IMG/VR virus record: IMGVR_UViG_3300037540_000073
Coordinates: 1-39,784 of that record
Source of the DNA: a virus
Length of the DNA stretch: 39,784 nt
Direction: 5' to 3' (one strand)
Shown one piece after another: positions 6,782 to 14,001 of the stretch. Below the pieces are notes generated by a model. The model searched no databases. It was not told the DNA's origin and saw only the letters and a program-made list of their open reading frames with translations. The position numbers were made by a program, and so were the translations under genes. The first letter of the stretch is position 1; every line of letters begins with the position of its first letter.

Positions 6782-9257
6782 CTGCATCCTCATGTTTAAT
6801 GTCAATAGTGCCGTCTGTGTTCTTTTTTACCGTTGAATTCTGCTTTTTAGGTATTATATTATCAATTTTCACATTAACAGGATTGGAAGCTATCACCTTT
6901 GCCAGCTCTGCCATTTGCCCAGAAAATTCTTGCCTTAAACTAGTGATTTCCCCGTTCAAACCATCTTTCAACCCGTCAAAATGGGTTTGTGTGCCAGCTC
7001 GGTTTTCTTCTGATTTCTGGTTATTGAGATTATCTTGTAGCTGATTGTCAAGCTTTTTTAATTCTAATTCATGTTTTCGCTCGGCTTCATCCATTTTGAA
7101 TCGAAGCTCTTTTTCTTTCGCCTTAGCTTCAGAAACGACTTTCATTCTCTTAGTCTCATTATCATATTCAGTATTAGCGTTCTGCTCTTCCGCGCTCAAG
7201 TCTTCATTCTCTATTTTCTGAGTTTCGTTAGACTTGTCAACTTTCATTGCTTGGTTTTCTTCCATCAACTGCTGAACCTGTGCAGTTAATTCATGGATGA
7301 CTTGATTCATTTGCTGCTCTTCCGGAGAAGGACCAGCTTTTTCATCATCATCAAGCTTCAAATCAGGATATTTCATTTTGATAAATGATTTAATCCTTAC
7401 AGCTAATTTATCCGCACCTTCCCAATCATGAGTTTTAATGAATTCATCAGCCAGAATTTCCCTAAGTTCAGGAGCACCACCAAAAAGAGCCTCCATTTCC
7501 TCACGCTGCTCAATTCTCTTTGTTTCGGCAGATGGTTGCATTGTGTAGGTAACATCAAACTTCCCTTGATTCATGTCATAAGTAACCTCATTTCCTTCAC
7601 GGTCTTGAGTGAGTTTATTAATCCAAATAACTTGTTCCTCATCATCCTCACCAATCATTCTTACTTGACGAGCTTTGTCATAAACCTTTGGAATCAAATC
7701 ATTTAGAACCTTTCCTTCGAAATCCATTGTACGCCCTAGATTATTAGGAAAATTGAAAGTAACATCAGCAGATTCAGCGGCACCGGCTTGAATAGCTCTT
7801 CCAGACTTTTCGTTTTTAGTATCACCCGTATAAGCTCCATACAAGCCTAATGCGGCATTCATTCCAGCCCCTAGTGATTCTTCCTCAACAACTAAACCAG
7901 CATCAACATCAACGCCCTGCATTCTATAAGGTTGAAAATGAGACTTACCATCGGCTGTCATTCCTTTTACACCAATAGAAGGCCAGTTCCGGACGTTTGC
8001 TGTATCTAATTTCTTTTTGTTTTTCTTAGAAACTGAATCAGTATCATAAATAATTGACTGTTTAGGGCTAAGCGCAATCCTTTCTAATTTGTTGTTTTTA
8101 ACGTAATTATACGCTTTTTGCCATGATTGAATTGCTCTTGACATTCCTTCCATGTGGACTTTGCCATCTGAACGGGTAACATGCCCAAGGACTCTAAAAA
8201 CAGGAATCCAATAGCCAGGCCATGAAATATGTTCAATAATCTTCTTTCCAACTAATTTGCAGCGGTGGACCTGTCTTGATTGGGATTTCCTGGTAATATA
8301 TTCACCTTCATCATCAGTATCCATGAAATCTTCATGCTCAAACGGTGTGCCCTCAACAGCCTTTTTCAGGTCTTTTAAGAACATTCCTTCACCGTCACGC
8401 TTTCCAATCTCTTCTGGTACGTTTGCTTGTAACCATTCCGACTGCTGTTCAGGAGCCAATTCAGGGGGAACAACGTCTTCCAAGGTTATTTGAACCAATG
8501 TCTCTGGTTTTTCCTCAACATACCACCATTCATTGATTGAAGGGCTTTCATGTGTTCCCCAACAAGTTCTTTTTGTTTCATCGCCAACAGCGTTTAAATC
8601 GTTAGTTTCTGACCAATCTTTCCAATCTTTCCCGGTTAATTTCTTGAATTCATTATCCGATATCTCTTTATTGAAGATTGTCTTCATGTTATCAGAACCA
8701 TTTAACTTTGTAGATTGTTCGTCAAATAGTACTGTTGTTCCATCTGGTATTTCACGATATTTCACATCATGATTAAAGCTTTGAGGATTCTCAAACTCAG
8801 TATCAAACCTATAAAACCCATATCCTGCAGTTGTTTGCTGTTTAACAGCCGACATCCTAGCATCAACAGCCCCAGTATTTCTCTCGATATACTTTATCTG
8901 GCCAGCCCGGATTTTTGCTAGTTCAACATCTGAATCACTATCAGCAGCATTGACTTTCAAAGCCGGCCTCATCTTCATTATCCCGTTTATTGTTTTTATA
9001 ATAAGGGGCGAGCTGATGTCAAATACTAATGTTGGACGAGGAGGGAGAGGGGTCTCCGTTCCGGACCGGCCAGACGATCTTCGTTCTTCTTTTGCTGTTT
9101 TATCCCACTGGTCTTTCATCCAGGTGAACTGCATATCATATTTATGCTTTTCATGATGAGTTGCCCAGAAGCAATCCATCTTTTCCCAATGTTCCTCAAA
9201 CTTTTCTATCAGTTTAGTGTTTGCGGAGTCTTTCTTATATTCTGGCATTAATTGCAT
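6762..9257 (-). CDS. Portal protein, P22 gp1 family
   Basis: An 831-aa protein that fits the P22-type portal in length (P22 gp1 is 725 aa), N-terminal pattern (FEEHWEKMDCFW...W-KDQWDKTAKEERRSSGRP-like, then a SPLIIKTINGIMKMRPALKVNAAD segment) and position directly after TerL. The dodecameric portal forms the DNA entry channel and binds terminase and the gp4-type adaptor. The C-terminal 200 residues are a long Glu/Gln/Lys-rich coiled coil, like the P22 barrel but more charged. GGAAGG lies seven bases before the first ATG, one base after the TerL stop. Confidence 0.9.
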   Translation of the reverse strand: MQLMPEYKKDSANTKLIEKFEEHWEKMDCFWATHHEKHKYDMQFTWMKDQWDKTAKEERRSSGRSGTETPLPPRPTLVFDISSPLIIKTINGIMKMRPALKVNAADSDSDVELAKIRAGQIKYIERNTGAVDARMSAVKQQTTAGYGFYRFDTEFENPQSFNHDVKYREIPDGTTVLFDEQSTKLNGSDNMKTIFNKEISDNEFKKLTGKDWKDWSETNDLNAVGDETKRTCWGTHESPSINEWWYVEEKPETLVQITLEDVVPPELAPEQQSEWLQANVPEEIGKRDGEGMFLKDLKKAVEGTPFEHEDFMDTDDEGEYITRKSQSRQVHRCKLVGKKIIEHISWPGYWIPVFRVLGHVTRSDGKVHMEGMSRAIQSWQKAYNYVKNNKLERIALSPKQSIIYDTDSVSKKNKKKLDTANVRNWPSIGVKGMTADGKSHFQPYRMQGVDVDAGLVVEEESLGAGMNAALGLYGAYTGDTKNEKSGRAIQAGAAESADVTFNFPNNLGRTMDFEGKVLNDLIPKVYDKARQVRMIGEDDEEQVIWINKLTQDREGNEVTYDMNQGKFDVTYTMQPSAETKRIEQREEMEALFGGAPELREILADEFIKTHDWEGADKLAVRIKSFIKMKYPDLKLDDDEKAGPSPEEQQMNQVIHELTAQVQQLMEENQAMKVDKSNETQKIENEDLSAEEQNANTEYDNETKRMKVVSEAKAKEKELRFKMDEAERKHELELKKLDNQLQDNLNNQKSEENRAGTQTHFDGLKDGLNGEITSLRQEFSGQMAELAKVIASNPVNVKIDNIIPKKQNSTVKKNTDGTIDIKHEDADDTESR

Positions 9258-10508
9258 TTAGTTGCCTTCCCATGATTCAGGGTAATAATCATCTTCCTCT
9301 TCCTCTTCTTTTAGCTCTGTCTGGATTCTCCGGATACTTTCACAAGCATATCTGAGGGCATCTATTACGTGGTTGTGCTTATCTTCTAAAACAGAAAGAA
9401 TTTCCCCGGTTAGCGGATCAACTTTAAAAGAATAGTGGGTTAATTCATAAATAACGTGCTTACAGCGAGGGTGGACAATGATATCATAGTTTTTAAGAAA
9501 CTCTATTCCATCCTCAATACTTCCTGGTCCTTTGACTGCACCCATAATGCGAGGAAACCCATCATTTCTCACATGACTAATAGTTTCTGGTCTCGATGAG
9601 TCAGCGATAATAGGCCATTTCTCAGACTCCGGTACTGTCATGAATAGTTCTGGAGTATTGACTATCTCGCAATTAACCATATAAGCTTCATAATCAATAT
9701 AAAGTTTCCTACCTTCAATCCACAATCTGACTAAGGCAGTAGGATCGACAGCAAAACCCCAATCAGCTCCAAACCTTAAAATGGCATCTTTCGGTGTTTC
9801 AAACTCCTCTACTCTCCAATTCTTAAATACTCTTTTTTCACTGTTCTTTTGATAACCGCCAAGCCAAACATGCTCATATTTGTCTGAATCTCTTGATTTA
9901 TCGTACTCCATTTCATCCCGTAAAACATTAGGAAACCAGGGATTGTCCATATAATTAGCTTCAATAACCGTCCAATTTTCCGGAACATGTTTCCCTCTTA
10001 GTAACCGATCAACTGGATCGGTTGGATTCTCTGGGTTCCATGAAAACCATAATTCCGACTGTTCACCTGTTTCTTTATTCTCTTTCCGGATAGTGGGACG
10101 CAACAATTCAAGACTTCTATGACTTAATCCTTGAGCTTCTTCAACCCAAGCCCAATCATAACCTTCTAAAGACTTGATTGAATCGGCTGTATGATTTTGC
10201 ATACCTTGGAAGATTATTTGACCATCTCCCATTTTTGATTTAATAACGCTATTTTGAACATCAAAGTAATGTCCAACACCCATTTTCTCTATTTTGATTT
10301 CTAACAGATGTTTAACGGACTGGTCAAGCGACTTCTGAACCTCGCGAATGCAAACCCCTCTTTTATTTGGGTCTTCAATAAGGCTTTCAATAGCCATTTC
10401 ACCAAAGAAATGAGACTTTCCGGAACCACGACCCCCATGAATACCTTTATATCTGGCAGGCTTTATAAGCGGTTCAAAAACCTCTGGAGTAGTAATCTCA
10501 AGTTCCAT
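9258..10508 (-). CDS. terL: Terminase large subunit (packaging ATPase and nuclease)
   Basis: A 416-aa protein with both TerL domains. Walker A is G25-G-R-G-S-G-K-S32. Walker B is D118-W-A-W-V-E-E124 with the catalytic Glu at the end. A coupling-type SWNPENP follows near residue 180. The RNase H-like nuclease begins with FGADWGFAVDP near residue 245, continues with ADSS, and ends with a HVIDALRYA helix carrying the last acidic residue. This is the Terminase_3/PBSX type common to headful-packaging phages. The start overlaps the TerS stop by 11 bases. It pumps DNA through the portal encoded immediately downstream. Confidence 0.95.
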   Translation of the reverse strand: MELEITTPEVFEPLIKPARYKGIHGGRGSGKSHFFGEMAIESLIEDPNKRGVCIREVQKSLDQSVKHLLEIKIEKMGVGHYFDVQNSVIKSKMGDGQIIFQGMQNHTADSIKSLEGYDWAWVEEAQGLSHRSLELLRPTIRKENKETGEQSELWFSWNPENPTDPVDRLLRGKHVPENWTVIEANYMDNPWFPNVLRDEMEYDKSRDSDKYEHVWLGGYQKNSEKRVFKNWRVEEFETPKDAILRFGADWGFAVDPTALVRLWIEGRKLYIDYEAYMVNCEIVNTPELFMTVPESEKWPIIADSSRPETISHVRNDGFPRIMGAVKGPGSIEDGIEFLKNYDIIVHPRCKHVIYELTHYSFKVDPLTGEILSVLEDKHNHVIDALRYACESIRRIQTELKEEEEEDDYYPESWEGN

Positions 10509-10962
10509 TCTTAACTATCACCCTTTTGATTACTGTGATTAATGGTCTATCTGGATCGCCTGATATTTCTTGCTTATCTTTCCATCCTATGCAGTTCTTA
10601 GCGGTAAAGATTGCGAATGCAGGGCTATAACGATTTAACAGGGCGTTCTTTACAAGGACTTCTTCAAACTTATTTTTAAGGTCTTTTTTTATAGTGTCGG
10701 AGAATTCAGGGTGTTTTTTCTGCCATTCATAGATTGTGTCACGTGAAACATTAAGATGTTTTGCAAGGTCTGATATGAATGGAGGGAGGTTGACTTTCTG
10801 TTTCATCTCCTCAACAGACTCTTCCTTTTCCTCACCTTTTTTATCTTTGGATTTTGTTGTAGTAGTTACCGGGGAGTCATACTCAAATTCGAAATTCGCT
10901 ATCCATTGCTTAGCTTTGTTAAGCATTCGTTTAGTATATTTCGTTGGTTGTCCCGCAGCCAT
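10498..10962 (-). CDS. terS: Terminase small subunit
   Basis: A 154-aa protein immediately upstream of TerL. Residues 60-90 (PFISDLAKHLNVSRDTIYEWQKKHPEF) form a helix-turn-helix of the kind used by TerS proteins to bind packaging sites. The C-terminal part (KNALLNRYSPAFAIFTAKNCIGWKDKQEISG) is typical of phage DNA-packaging proteins. A Lys/Glu/Thr-rich linker lies at 30-55. No Shine-Dalgarno precedes the ATG, and the promoter -10 ends only eight bases before it, so the message may be leaderless. Confidence 0.85.
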   Translation of the reverse strand: MAAGQPTKYTKRMLNKAKQWIANFEFEYDSPVTTTTKSKDKKGEEKEESVEEMKQKVNLPPFISDLAKHLNVSRDTIYEWQKKHPEFSDTIKKDLKNKFEEVLVKNALLNRYSPAFAIFTAKNCIGWKDKQEISGDPDRPLITVIKRVIVKNGT

Positions 10963-10970
10963 ATTCTATT

Positions 10971-10999
10971 ATAATATACACAATCTATCAACATTGCAA
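10971..10999 (-). promoter_or_regulatory. Probable late promoter in front of terS
   Basis: TTGCAA at 10994-10999 and TATTAT at 10971-10976 are separated by 17 bases and point at terS. The same two hexamers with the same spacing form the XRE-gene promoter at 24858-24886. The expected transcription start falls at or next to the terS ATG. One of the 10-bp repeats (10985-10994) lies inside the spacer, so a bound protein would directly block or remodel this promoter. Confidence 0.55.
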
Positions 11000-11086
11000 G
11001 ATATTTATTAACAATTAATCAACGTCTATCAACATATTGCATTATTCAGGCTAAAAACAGCAATAGTTATCAACATCTATCAACAT
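10985..11086. repeat. Helically phased 10-bp direct repeats upstream of terS
   Basis: The motif CTATCAACAT occurs exactly at 10985-10994, 11026-11035 and 11077-11086, with close variants at 11016-11025 (TAATCAACGT) and 11067-11076 (TTATCAACAT). The last four form two tandem pairs 51 bp apart. Offsets from the first are 31, 41, 82 and 92 bp, close to whole helical turns, so all sites face the same side. Candidates are operator or activator sites for the terS promoter, or a TerS recognition (pac-like) region. No other copies were noticed elsewhere. Confidence 0.7.
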
Positions 11087-11117
11087 AAAAAAAGCCCTCT
11101 CGATTAAGAGAAGGCTT
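11087..11117 (-). terminator. Intrinsic terminator of the small-gene operon
   Basis: On the minus strand AAGCC (113-117 side) pairs with GGCTT (92-96 side), then TTCTC/GAGA extends the stem by four pairs across one mismatch, with a six-base loop at 11102-11107. A run of T in the RNA corresponds to the A tract at 11087-11093. It ends transcription coming from 11145-13983 and insulates the terS promoter region. Confidence 0.8.
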
Positions 11118-11144
11118 AAAGCATCTAGTTTTATTTATTTTAGA

Positions 11145-11390
11145 TTAGTCCGGTAAAACCTTAACTTCTTTATTATTGTAAGTATAAGGCTCCAGTTTCA
11201 ACGTCTTTTCACCATCAGAATTCAACCTACAGAAGAATAAAGCTTGTTTCACTGGCTTGTAAACAAATCCAGTTTTAGGGTCTTTATCGTCAATAATTAG
11301 CTTTCCATGTCTGTTTATAGCAAATCCTGGAATAGTGTATTTATCTCCAATCTTCATGTCTTTGGTTTGTGTTTCGGTTAATTTTATCAT
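11145..11390 (-). CDS. Hypothetical small protein, 81 aa
   Basis: An 81-aa, Lys-rich protein with beta-like segments (GDKYTIPGFAINRHGKLIID, PVKQALFFCRL) that I do not recognise. It is the last gene before the terminator at 11087-11117. Its start overlaps the stop of the 63-aa gene by four bases (ATGA), so it belongs to the same message. No motif points to a function. Confidence 0.6.
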   Translation of the reverse strand: MIKLTETQTKDMKIGDKYTIPGFAINRHGKLIIDDKDPKTGFVYKPVKQALFFCRLNSDGEKTLKLEPYTYNNKEVKVLPD

Positions 11391-11578
11391 AAAATCAATC
11401 CCTCCCCATTCAATTTCTTCATCTCCTGCCTACATTCAAATTGCTGTTGAACCGTCATTTTCTCGTAATTTGCCAGGGAATCCTCAAAAACCTGTTCTAT
11501 AGAATCACCTTCAGCTTCACCAGTTTCGAACCAGCGGATCGCTTCTTTGCGTATTAGTTTTAGCGTTTTATTTTTCAT
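11387..11578 (-). CDS. Hypothetical small helical protein, 63 aa
   Basis: A 63-aa, acidic, mainly helical protein with a basic N-terminus (KNKTLKLIRKEAIRWF). No recognised family. It overlaps both neighbours by four bases, which supports it as a real member of this dense operon. Translation is probably coupled to the zinc-ribbon protein upstream. Confidence 0.6.
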   Translation of the reverse strand: MKNKTLKLIRKEAIRWFETGEAEGDSIEQVFEDSLANYEKMTVQQQFECRQEMKKLNGEGLIL

Positions 11579-11727
11579 TTCTTATTCTGGAAGTATTGAA
11601 TTACATCGATATCATTAATTAATATGCCTTTTTTGCAATCCCAACAAACATATTCAGCCTTTTCCGGTCTGGAGGGCGGTATAATAACCTTCATGAACTT
11701 TTTACATTTACATAGCGGCGGTTCCAT
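11575..11727 (-). CDS. Mini zinc-ribbon protein, 50 aa
   Basis: A 50-aa protein with cysteines at 6, 8, 28 and 31 (CKC and CWDC), a likely single zinc knuckle. GGAGAAAG stands directly before the ATG at 11727. The stop overlaps the next start by four bases, and the start lies inside the end of the upstream gene. Partner (RNA, DNA or protein) is unknown. Confidence 0.6.
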   Translation of the reverse strand: MEPPLCKCKKFMKVIIPPSRPEKAEYVCWDCKKGILINDIDVIQYFQNKK

Positions 11728-11866
11728 CTTTCTCCTCTACCCGCTTAACCCACTCCTCCAGCTTCCACTTTGTCTCAGGATGCACAATAATAGTATCCCT
11801 CTTTACTATCCCAGATACCATTATTTTAATATCTCCAAGTCTGGTTAGGTTTTGTTTAATTGGCAT
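11708..11866 (-). CDS. Hypothetical small protein, 52 aa
   Basis: A 52-aa basic protein (PIKQNLTRLGDIKIMVSGIVKRDTIIVHPETKWKLEEWV...). The start codon overlaps the stop of the 65-aa gene (TAATG), and the end overlaps the zinc-ribbon gene by 20 bases. I recognise no family. The tiling of starts and stops is the main evidence that it is translated. Confidence 0.5.
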   Translation of the reverse strand: MPIKQNLTRLGDIKIMVSGIVKRDTIIVHPETKWKLEEWVKRVEEKDGTAAM

Positions 11867-12063
11867 TAATCAACCAATTTCCTAGATTTCTCGACATCGC
11901 CATCGCTCATATCGTGATGCTCAAAGTCGCTTTCAATCTTGCTTTTTAGTACACCGATTAAACCTAGAACCTGCAAATCTTCTGAATGTGATAATCCTTC
12001 CATCATTTGTTCGCCTTCAAATGAGCCATCTTTATTCTGATAAATTCTAAATACTGTTCTCAT
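11866..12063 (-). CDS. Hypothetical small protein, 65 aa
   Basis: A 65-aa protein with a strand-rich start (TVFRIYQNKDGSFEGEQMM) and an acidic helical end. It overlaps the upstream gene by four bases and the downstream start by one or two. Residues 27-45 (SEDLQVLGLIGVLKSKIES) form a plausible amphipathic helix. No known family. Confidence 0.55.
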   Translation of the reverse strand: MRTVFRIYQNKDGSFEGEQMMEGLSHSEDLQVLGLIGVLKSKIESDFEHHDMSDGDVEKSRKLVD

Positions 12064-12431
12064 TTATTCACTTCCCTTATCATTTCATCTATTTCGGATT
12101 TAATGCTTTTTTCGCTGAAATTAACGACTCTCATAGATGTACCATCCCAGACCATGTGCCCGTTGTTCTCATCTGTATCGCCTTCGTTTAATACCCTATT
12201 CATATTATCAAGAGCGTTCATTCCCCTGTTAAATGCTTCCCCATACTCTTCTGTGGTAGTTTCACCAAGATAAAATAATTTTGGTCTGGTGGTTCCGGCG
12301 CGATACTTTTTAATCCCGGGCATAGCTTTTAAAGCTTTAATTTTCCTTGTTAAAAGTTCTTTCTTGGCTTCAATAAGCATTTTCTCATAACGAGTCTTTG
12401 GTTTCAACCAGTTAAGTATCTTTTTAAACAT
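12060..12431 (-). CDS. Hypothetical protein, 123 aa, basic N-terminus
   Basis: The first 45 residues are strongly basic and helical (FKKILNWLKPKTRYEKMLIEAKKELLTRKIKALKAM). The rest is acidic and mixed. The ATG at 12431 has GAGG six bases upstream. A TTG four codons earlier overlaps the previous gene and is less likely. A nucleic-acid contact by the N-terminus is conceivable, but nothing more specific can be said. Confidence 0.6.
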   Translation of the reverse strand: MFKKILNWLKPKTRYEKMLIEAKKELLTRKIKALKAMPGIKKYRAGTTRPKLFYLGETTTEEYGEAFNRGMNALDNMNRVLNEGDTDENNGHMVWDGTSMRVVNFSEKSIKSEIDEMIREVNK

Positions 12432-12648
12432 TCTCAGCCTCAATCCATCCTGTTCTTAACGAAACACCATAATTAATCAAACCTTTGTCATCTTCCCTGT
12501 CCATAGCTCCATAAGCCACTTTGAAACAACATCCGGTTTTTTCCATTATAATATCATATGGGTATTGACCTTTCCATTTATCGTAAGTTCTGTAAGCATC
12601 AAGTACCATTTCTGTTGAAATATCCTTTGTTTGTATCTTTTTTATCAT
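12424..12648 (-). CDS. Hypothetical small protein, about 74 aa
   Basis: The C-terminal 45 residues (DIIMEKTGCCFKVAYGAMDREDDKGLINYGVSLRTGWIEAE) read like a compact winged-helix-like fold ending in a beta hairpin. This is a weak impression only. The ATG at 12648 follows the stop of the 46-aa gene closely. An upstream ATG at 12672 would give 82 aa but has no ribosome binding site. It is in the leftward small-gene operon. Confidence 0.55.
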   Translation of the reverse strand: MIKKIQTKDISTEMVLDAYRTYDKWKGQYPYDIIMEKTGCCFKVAYGAMDREDDKGLINYGVSLRTGWIEAENV

Positions 12649-12652
12649 AGAG

Positions 12653-12793
12653 TTACCCAATTTTACAAACATAATAAGGACTTACACAAGCCTTTTTCCA
12701 TAAATAGTCCAATCTTAACATCTCCTTGAATGGATCTTCAGAAAATTCTTTCCATCTTTTTTTAATCTGTTTCTTTCTCTGTCTTTTGTTCAT
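12653..12793 (-). CDS. Very basic mini-protein, 46 aa
   Basis: A 46-aa protein whose first 14 residues hold ten Lys/Arg (NKRQRKKQIKKRWK), followed by an amphipathic helix and a C-terminus with two cysteines. The start overlaps the stop of the 68-aa gene (ATGA). It could bind nucleic acid or a membrane surface. No family recognised. Confidence 0.5.
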   Translation of the reverse strand: MNKRQRKKQIKKRWKEFSEDPFKEMLRLDYLWKKACVSPYYVCKIG

Positions 12794-12996
12794 AATTTTA
12801 CAGTCAAGTTATTCGTTAAATTTCCAATATCAGCCTCGAATTCAGCAATATTAGCCCAATTAGTCCCAAGTCCGATTCTATAAGATCCACTCGTAATGCT
12901 TTGATTTTTACACACTTCAACAGCCTTCTCCTTCAGATTACAAACAGCAATCGAAGCTCCAACGGCTAGGAATTTAAAGAAAGAACGGCGTTTCAT
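12790..12996 (-). CDS. Small protein with Tat-like signal, 68 aa
   Basis: The N-terminus (MKRRSFFKFLAVGASIAVC) has the twin Arg-Arg, a following Phe-Phe-Lys and a hydrophobic stretch of a Tat signal peptide. The remaining 48 residues are mostly polar, with some beta propensity (SYRIGLGTNWANI). If exported it would be a tiny periplasmic peptide. A short non-secreted membrane anchor is the alternative. It overlaps both neighbours by four bases. Confidence 0.5.
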   Translation of the reverse strand: MKRRSFFKFLAVGASIAVCNLKEKAVEVCKNQSITSGSYRIGLGTNWANIAEFEADIGNLTNNLTVKL

Positions 12997-13193
12997 ACAG
13001 CCATAACCTCTGGAGAATAAAACAATTTCTCTTCATAATCCCCATACAACGTTTCCCCGGTCTTTTTAAAGCACATTAGAACATCATCAACTGATTTCAC
13101 ACCAGAACCGTAAATAGCGAATATTTCATCCTCTTCAATGTCTTGAGTGTCAAGCATATGACCGTTTATTAGTTTCCAGGGAATTCTTTTCAC
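12993..13193 (-). CDS. Hypothetical acidic protein, 66 aa
   Basis: A 66-aa acidic protein with a GTG start preceded by GGAG, overlapping the stop of the zinc-ribbon gene upstream. The central segment (EEDEIFAIYGSGVKSVDDVLMCF) alternates strand and helix. No known family. Four-base overlap with the Tat-like gene downstream. Confidence 0.55.
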   Translation of the reverse strand: MKRIPWKLINGHMLDTQDIEEDEIFAIYGSGVKSVDDVLMCFKKTGETLYGDYEEKLFYSPEVMAV

Positions 13194-13363
13194 TTCTTCT
13201 CCTTCAGTTCAATCTCAACCTCGGGGAAATTAAAGCTAATCCCTAATATTTTACAGTCCTTTGAAATGCACTGGAGGCTTTTATTGTTGCCTTCTAGGAT
13301 TTGTGCCATTATGATTCCGCAATGAGGGCAGATCACACTCGGTACGAATGAAGCTCTCACCAT
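13190..13363 (-). CDS. Mini zinc-ribbon protein, 57 aa
   Basis: Cysteines at 12, 15, 32 and 37 (CPHC then CISKDC) form a likely zinc ribbon, followed by a charged C-terminal strand and helix. Either the ATG at 13363 or the GTG immediately after it could be the start; AGAGG lies closer to the optimal distance for the GTG. It overlaps both neighbouring genes. Function unknown. Confidence 0.55.
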   Translation of the reverse strand: MVRASFVPSVICPHCGIIMAQILEGNNKSLQCISKDCKILGISFNFPEVEIELKEKK

Positions 13364-13548
13364 TCCTCTATTGTTAATGATGATCTAGATTGTACTTCAG
13401 TAATATCAAAGCGTTTTAACATCCTTCCGCACTTCCAGAAAAAGAATATCTCCCAAAACAAGCGCTTATAATAAACACCTGCTATTGTCATTTGCTGACC
13501 AACAGAAGGTTGATTGAAAGTGTTGTCTATGCTTATTGTTGTTTTCAT
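13357..13548 (-). CDS. Hypothetical small protein, 63 aa
   Basis: Starts at the ATG at 13548, 11 bases after the tRNA-like element. The open frame runs back through the element to a TTG at 13680, but that part is probably not protein. A strand-rich start (KTTISIDNTFNQPSVGQQMTIAGVYYKRL) is followed by an aromatic run (FWEIFFFWKCG) and a basic end. No ribosome binding site is obvious. It may depend on processing of the upstream RNA. Confidence 0.45.
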   Translation of the reverse strand: MKTTISIDNTFNQPSVGQQMTIAGVYYKRLFWEIFFFWKCGRMLKRFDITEVQSRSSLTIEEW

Positions 13549-13558
13549 AATTTTAGTT

Positions 13559-13734
13559 TGGAAGGGCAGGGATTTGCCGAAGTCGGATTTTATACCTTCA
13601 TTTCGTAAAGTCACCCTACAATAAGCCACGCTATGTATTAGTCTCGAGTATCTGGGCTTAACCGTGTTTTCTCGGGCCAACTACCTTAGTCTCGCATGAA
13701 TAACGACTGTGTCTACCTATTCCACCACCTTCCA
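13559..13734 (-). other. tRNA-Leu-like element with an insertion of about 110-120 nt
   Basis: Read on the minus strand, TGGAAGG (13728-13734) can pair perfectly with CCTTCCA (13559-13565) as a seven-pair acceptor stem. TG follows at positions 8-9, then a class II (Leu-type) D-arm GTGGAATAGGTAGACAC at 13709-13725. AGTCG after it can pair with CGACT near the 3' end as an anticodon stem with U at the position-33 equivalent. The anticodon loop is split by an insert, and the T-arm is reduced to at most GCA/TGC. No CCA is encoded. It may be a tRNA with a small intron, a tRNA mimic or a decayed tRNA. Confidence 0.5.
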
Positions 13735-13735
13735 T

Positions 13736-13849
13736 TTATTTCCTATCCTTAAAAATCCCACAAAAAACACATTCAAGCATAGCAACGCCCATAGCAAACA
13801 TTTTCCTTCTGCATTTGGGGCATTTTATTTTCGTTCTCCGCTTGCACAT
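13736..13849 (-). CDS. Mini zinc-ribbon protein, 37 aa
   Basis: A 37-aa, very basic protein with CPKC at 10-13 and CVFC at 27-30, a minimal zinc ribbon of the type seen in the Com translational regulators of Mu-like phages. That resemblance is in pattern only. It overlaps the end of the ribbon-helix-helix gene by 25 bases, with GGA five bases before the ATG. It ends one base before the tRNA-like element, so both are probably on one transcript. Confidence 0.5.
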   Translation of the reverse strand: MCKRRTKIKCPKCRRKMFAMGVAMLECVFCGIFKDRK

Positions 13850-13983
13850 TTTAATCCAATCCTAACCAATCTATTTATCTGCCTTGGTATCGATCTATCT
13901 TCTTTTTCTGCTATCCTTTCTGCTTCAATCATTAACTCTTTGTTAATTCTTACTGGTTTTGAATTTGTTACCATATGTTTCAT
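13825..13983 (-). CDS. Ribbon-helix-helix DNA-binding protein, ParD-like
   Basis: A 52-aa protein with the strand (KPVRINKEL) plus two helices (IEAERIAEKEDRSIPRQINRLVRIGL) of the ParD-like antitoxin and repressor family. The RS-x3-QI-x6-GL pattern is typical. No toxin gene is recognisable beside it, so a stand-alone repressor is more likely than a toxin-antitoxin pair. A promoter overlaps its start. The second ATG (13974) lies seven bases after the -10 box and would make the mRNA leaderless. Confidence 0.65.
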   Translation of the reverse strand: MKHMVTNSKPVRINKELMIEAERIAEKEDRSIPRQINRLVRIGLKCASGERK

Positions 13984-14001
13984 TATATATTAATTCGTTA
14001 C
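13962..14001. repeat. Direct repeats at the RHH gene start, possible operator
   Basis: GTAACGAATT (minus strand, 13992-14001) and GTAACAAATT (13962-13971) differ at one base and start exactly 30 bp apart, three helical turns. They flank the -10 box of the promoter at 13982-14010. Ribbon-helix-helix repressors commonly bind such pairs at their own promoters, so autoregulation is likely. Confidence 0.45.

Noticed and set aside
13559-13734. Group I intron inside the tRNA-like element
   Set aside because: The GAGACTA segment fits the R region, but the expected pairing partner (TAGTC before the 3' splice site) is missing and the insert is too short. I keep it as an unexplained insert.
13825-13983. 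Type II toxin-antitoxin pair
   Set aside because: The antitoxin-like RHH protein has no RelE, ParE or PIN-type neighbour. The next genes are a zinc ribbon and an RNA element.
13709-13993. Plus-strand 94-codon frame across the RHH gene and tRNA-like element
   Set aside because: The minus strand holds a promoter, a recognised ribbon-helix-helix protein and a zinc ribbon here. The plus frame has no initiation signals.
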